Source: VGDP01 sp040905845 | GTDB taxonomy: Bacteria; Pseudomonadota; Alphaproteobacteria; SP197 | NCBI GenBank assembly: GCA_040905845.1 | Contig: JBBDQV010000110.1 | Span: forward strand, 1 to 6,028 | DNA length: 6,028 bases | Reading direction: 5' to 3' | Shown here: piece after piece, positions 5,401 through 6,028 of the stretch | Position numbering within the stretch: position 1 is the stretch's first letter | Layout: the number at the start of each line of letters is the position of its first letter | Notes under the pieces: generated by a model | The model's input: the letters and a program-made list of their open reading frames with translations, nothing else | Database searches by the model: none | Told to the model about the DNA's origin: nothing | Translations under genes and position numbers: made by a program

Positions 5401-6028
5401 TTAAACGTAGCCGTAGGCGGCCCAGCCGCCGTCGACGCCGAGCACCTGGCCGGTGACGTGGCCGGCCTCGGCCGGGTCGAGCAGGAAGCAGACGGCGCGC
5501 GCGACCTCGTCGGCGCTGGCCAGCCGACCCATGGGCGTGCGCCCGGCGATGCGCGCGAGGTCGATCTTGCCGGCGTCGGCGAGCGCGGCGACCTCGGCGC
5601 TCTCGACGTAGCCGGGCGCGACCGCGTTGACCCGGATGCCCGCGCGCGCCCATTCAAGCGCGAGCACCTTGGTCAGCATCACGAGCCCGGCCTTGGAGGC
5701 GCAATAGCCGGCGCGGTCGGGTGCCGCGACCACGCCGTAGATCGAGGCGATGTTGACGATCGCGCCGCCGGGGCCAAGCCGTGGCGCGACCTGGCGCGAC
5801 AGCCGCCACGGCGCCGTCAGGTTGAGCGCGAGGGTCAAGTCCCATTCGGCCTCGTCAGTCGCGAGCGTCGGCGTCACGTAGCCCCAGCCGGCATTGTTGA
5901 CCAGCCCGTCCAGACCGTCCCAGGCGTCGAGCAAGTCGCTCACGGCATGCGTCGCCTCCCCGGCGCGCGTCACGTCGGCCACCACCGCCCCCGCCGAAGG
6001 GCCGAGCGCCGCCCCGCCAGCCGAGGCC
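5401..6028 (-). CDS. Short-chain dehydrogenase/reductase (SDR), N-terminus beyond the window
   Basis: The frame is open to the right edge, so this is a 3'-complete but 5'-truncated gene with about 208 residues visible. Missing is the first beta strand with the TGxxxGIG nucleotide-binding loop. Present are the VVADV strand that contacts the cofactor, LVNNAG, the structural Asn in LALNLTAPW, and the catalytic Ser-Tyr-Lys set in IASIYG...YCASK, with Ser and Tyr the correct 13 residues apart. PGYVES and the C-terminal GQVLGVDGGW are also present. This is a classical FabG-like SDR oxidoreductase that uses NAD(P). As first visible gene of the minus-strand operon, it could oxidise the sugar to its lactone or the 2-keto-3-deoxy acid to a 2,4-diketo acid; both steps are done by SDRs in known L-rhamnose and L-fucose oxidative pathways. 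A GTG at 5985 is internal, not the start. Confidence 0.93.
   Translation of the reverse strand, partial: ASAGGAALGPSAGAVVADVTRAGEATHAVSDLLDAWDGLDGLVNNAGWGYVTPTLATDEAEWDLTLALNLTAPWRLSRQVAPRLGPGGAIVNIASIYGVVAAPDRAGYCASKAGLVMLTKVLALEWARAGIRVNAVAPGYVESAEVAALADAGKIDLARIAGRTPMGRLASADEVARAVCFLLDPAEAGHVTGQVLGVDGGWAAYGYV

Noticed and set aside
3818..5653. A single 611-residue fused protein on the minus strand
   Set aside because: Only the C-terminal 375 residues look like protein. The first part is Arg/Ala-rich shadow translation of the VOC and SDR genes; the enolase-family N-terminus, a GAGGG site and the ATGA overlap fix the start at 4945.
5401..5985. SDR read as a complete 194-residue protein starting at GTG 5985
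   Set aside because: It would lack the TGxxxGIG cofactor loop, and the frame stays open to the right edge, so this GTG is an internal valine codon and the gene is cut by the window.

Overview
The window is very GC-rich, with strong G/C bias at third codon positions. Protein styles and intergenic repeats suggest a proteobacterium, most likely an alphaproteobacterium; this is inferred from composition and family resemblance, not from a marker gene. It is tightly packed with catabolic enzymes and has no RNA genes, CRISPR or transposase.

Layout: two gene clusters converge on a 190-bp palindromic intergenic block. The plus-strand cluster (131-2782) encodes an EamA/DMT-type membrane transporter, a fumarylacetoacetate hydrolase (FAH) family enzyme and an alpha/beta hydrolase; the first two overlap by ATGA and the third follows after 7 bases. 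The minus-strand cluster (from the right edge down to 2973) encodes a short-chain dehydrogenase/reductase (SDR, N-terminus cut off), a VOC/glyoxalase-fold protein, a mandelate-racemase-type enolase-superfamily protein and an SMP-30/gluconolactonase-type lactonase. Its spacing is 9 bases, then an ATGA overlap, then a GTGA overlap. Each cluster therefore looks like one translationally coupled operon.

How they may work together (inference): lactonase, enolase-superfamily dehydratase, SDR and FAH hydrolase are the enzyme types used in non-phosphorylative oxidation of deoxy-sugars such as L-fucose or L-rhamnose (lactone to aldonate, to 2-keto-3-deoxyaldonate, to 2,4-diketo acid, to pyruvate plus a hydroxy acid). 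The actual substrate cannot be read from the sequence. The VOC protein and the alpha/beta hydrolase have no fixed place in that scheme.

Non-coding parts: 1-130 holds a 42-bp hairpin repeat and an inverted repeat just before the first gene. The block between the convergent operons (2780-2975) is built of nested inverted repeats, carries a second copy of the 42-bp hairpin, and its outermost 10-bp arms contain the TAG stop codons of both flanking genes.
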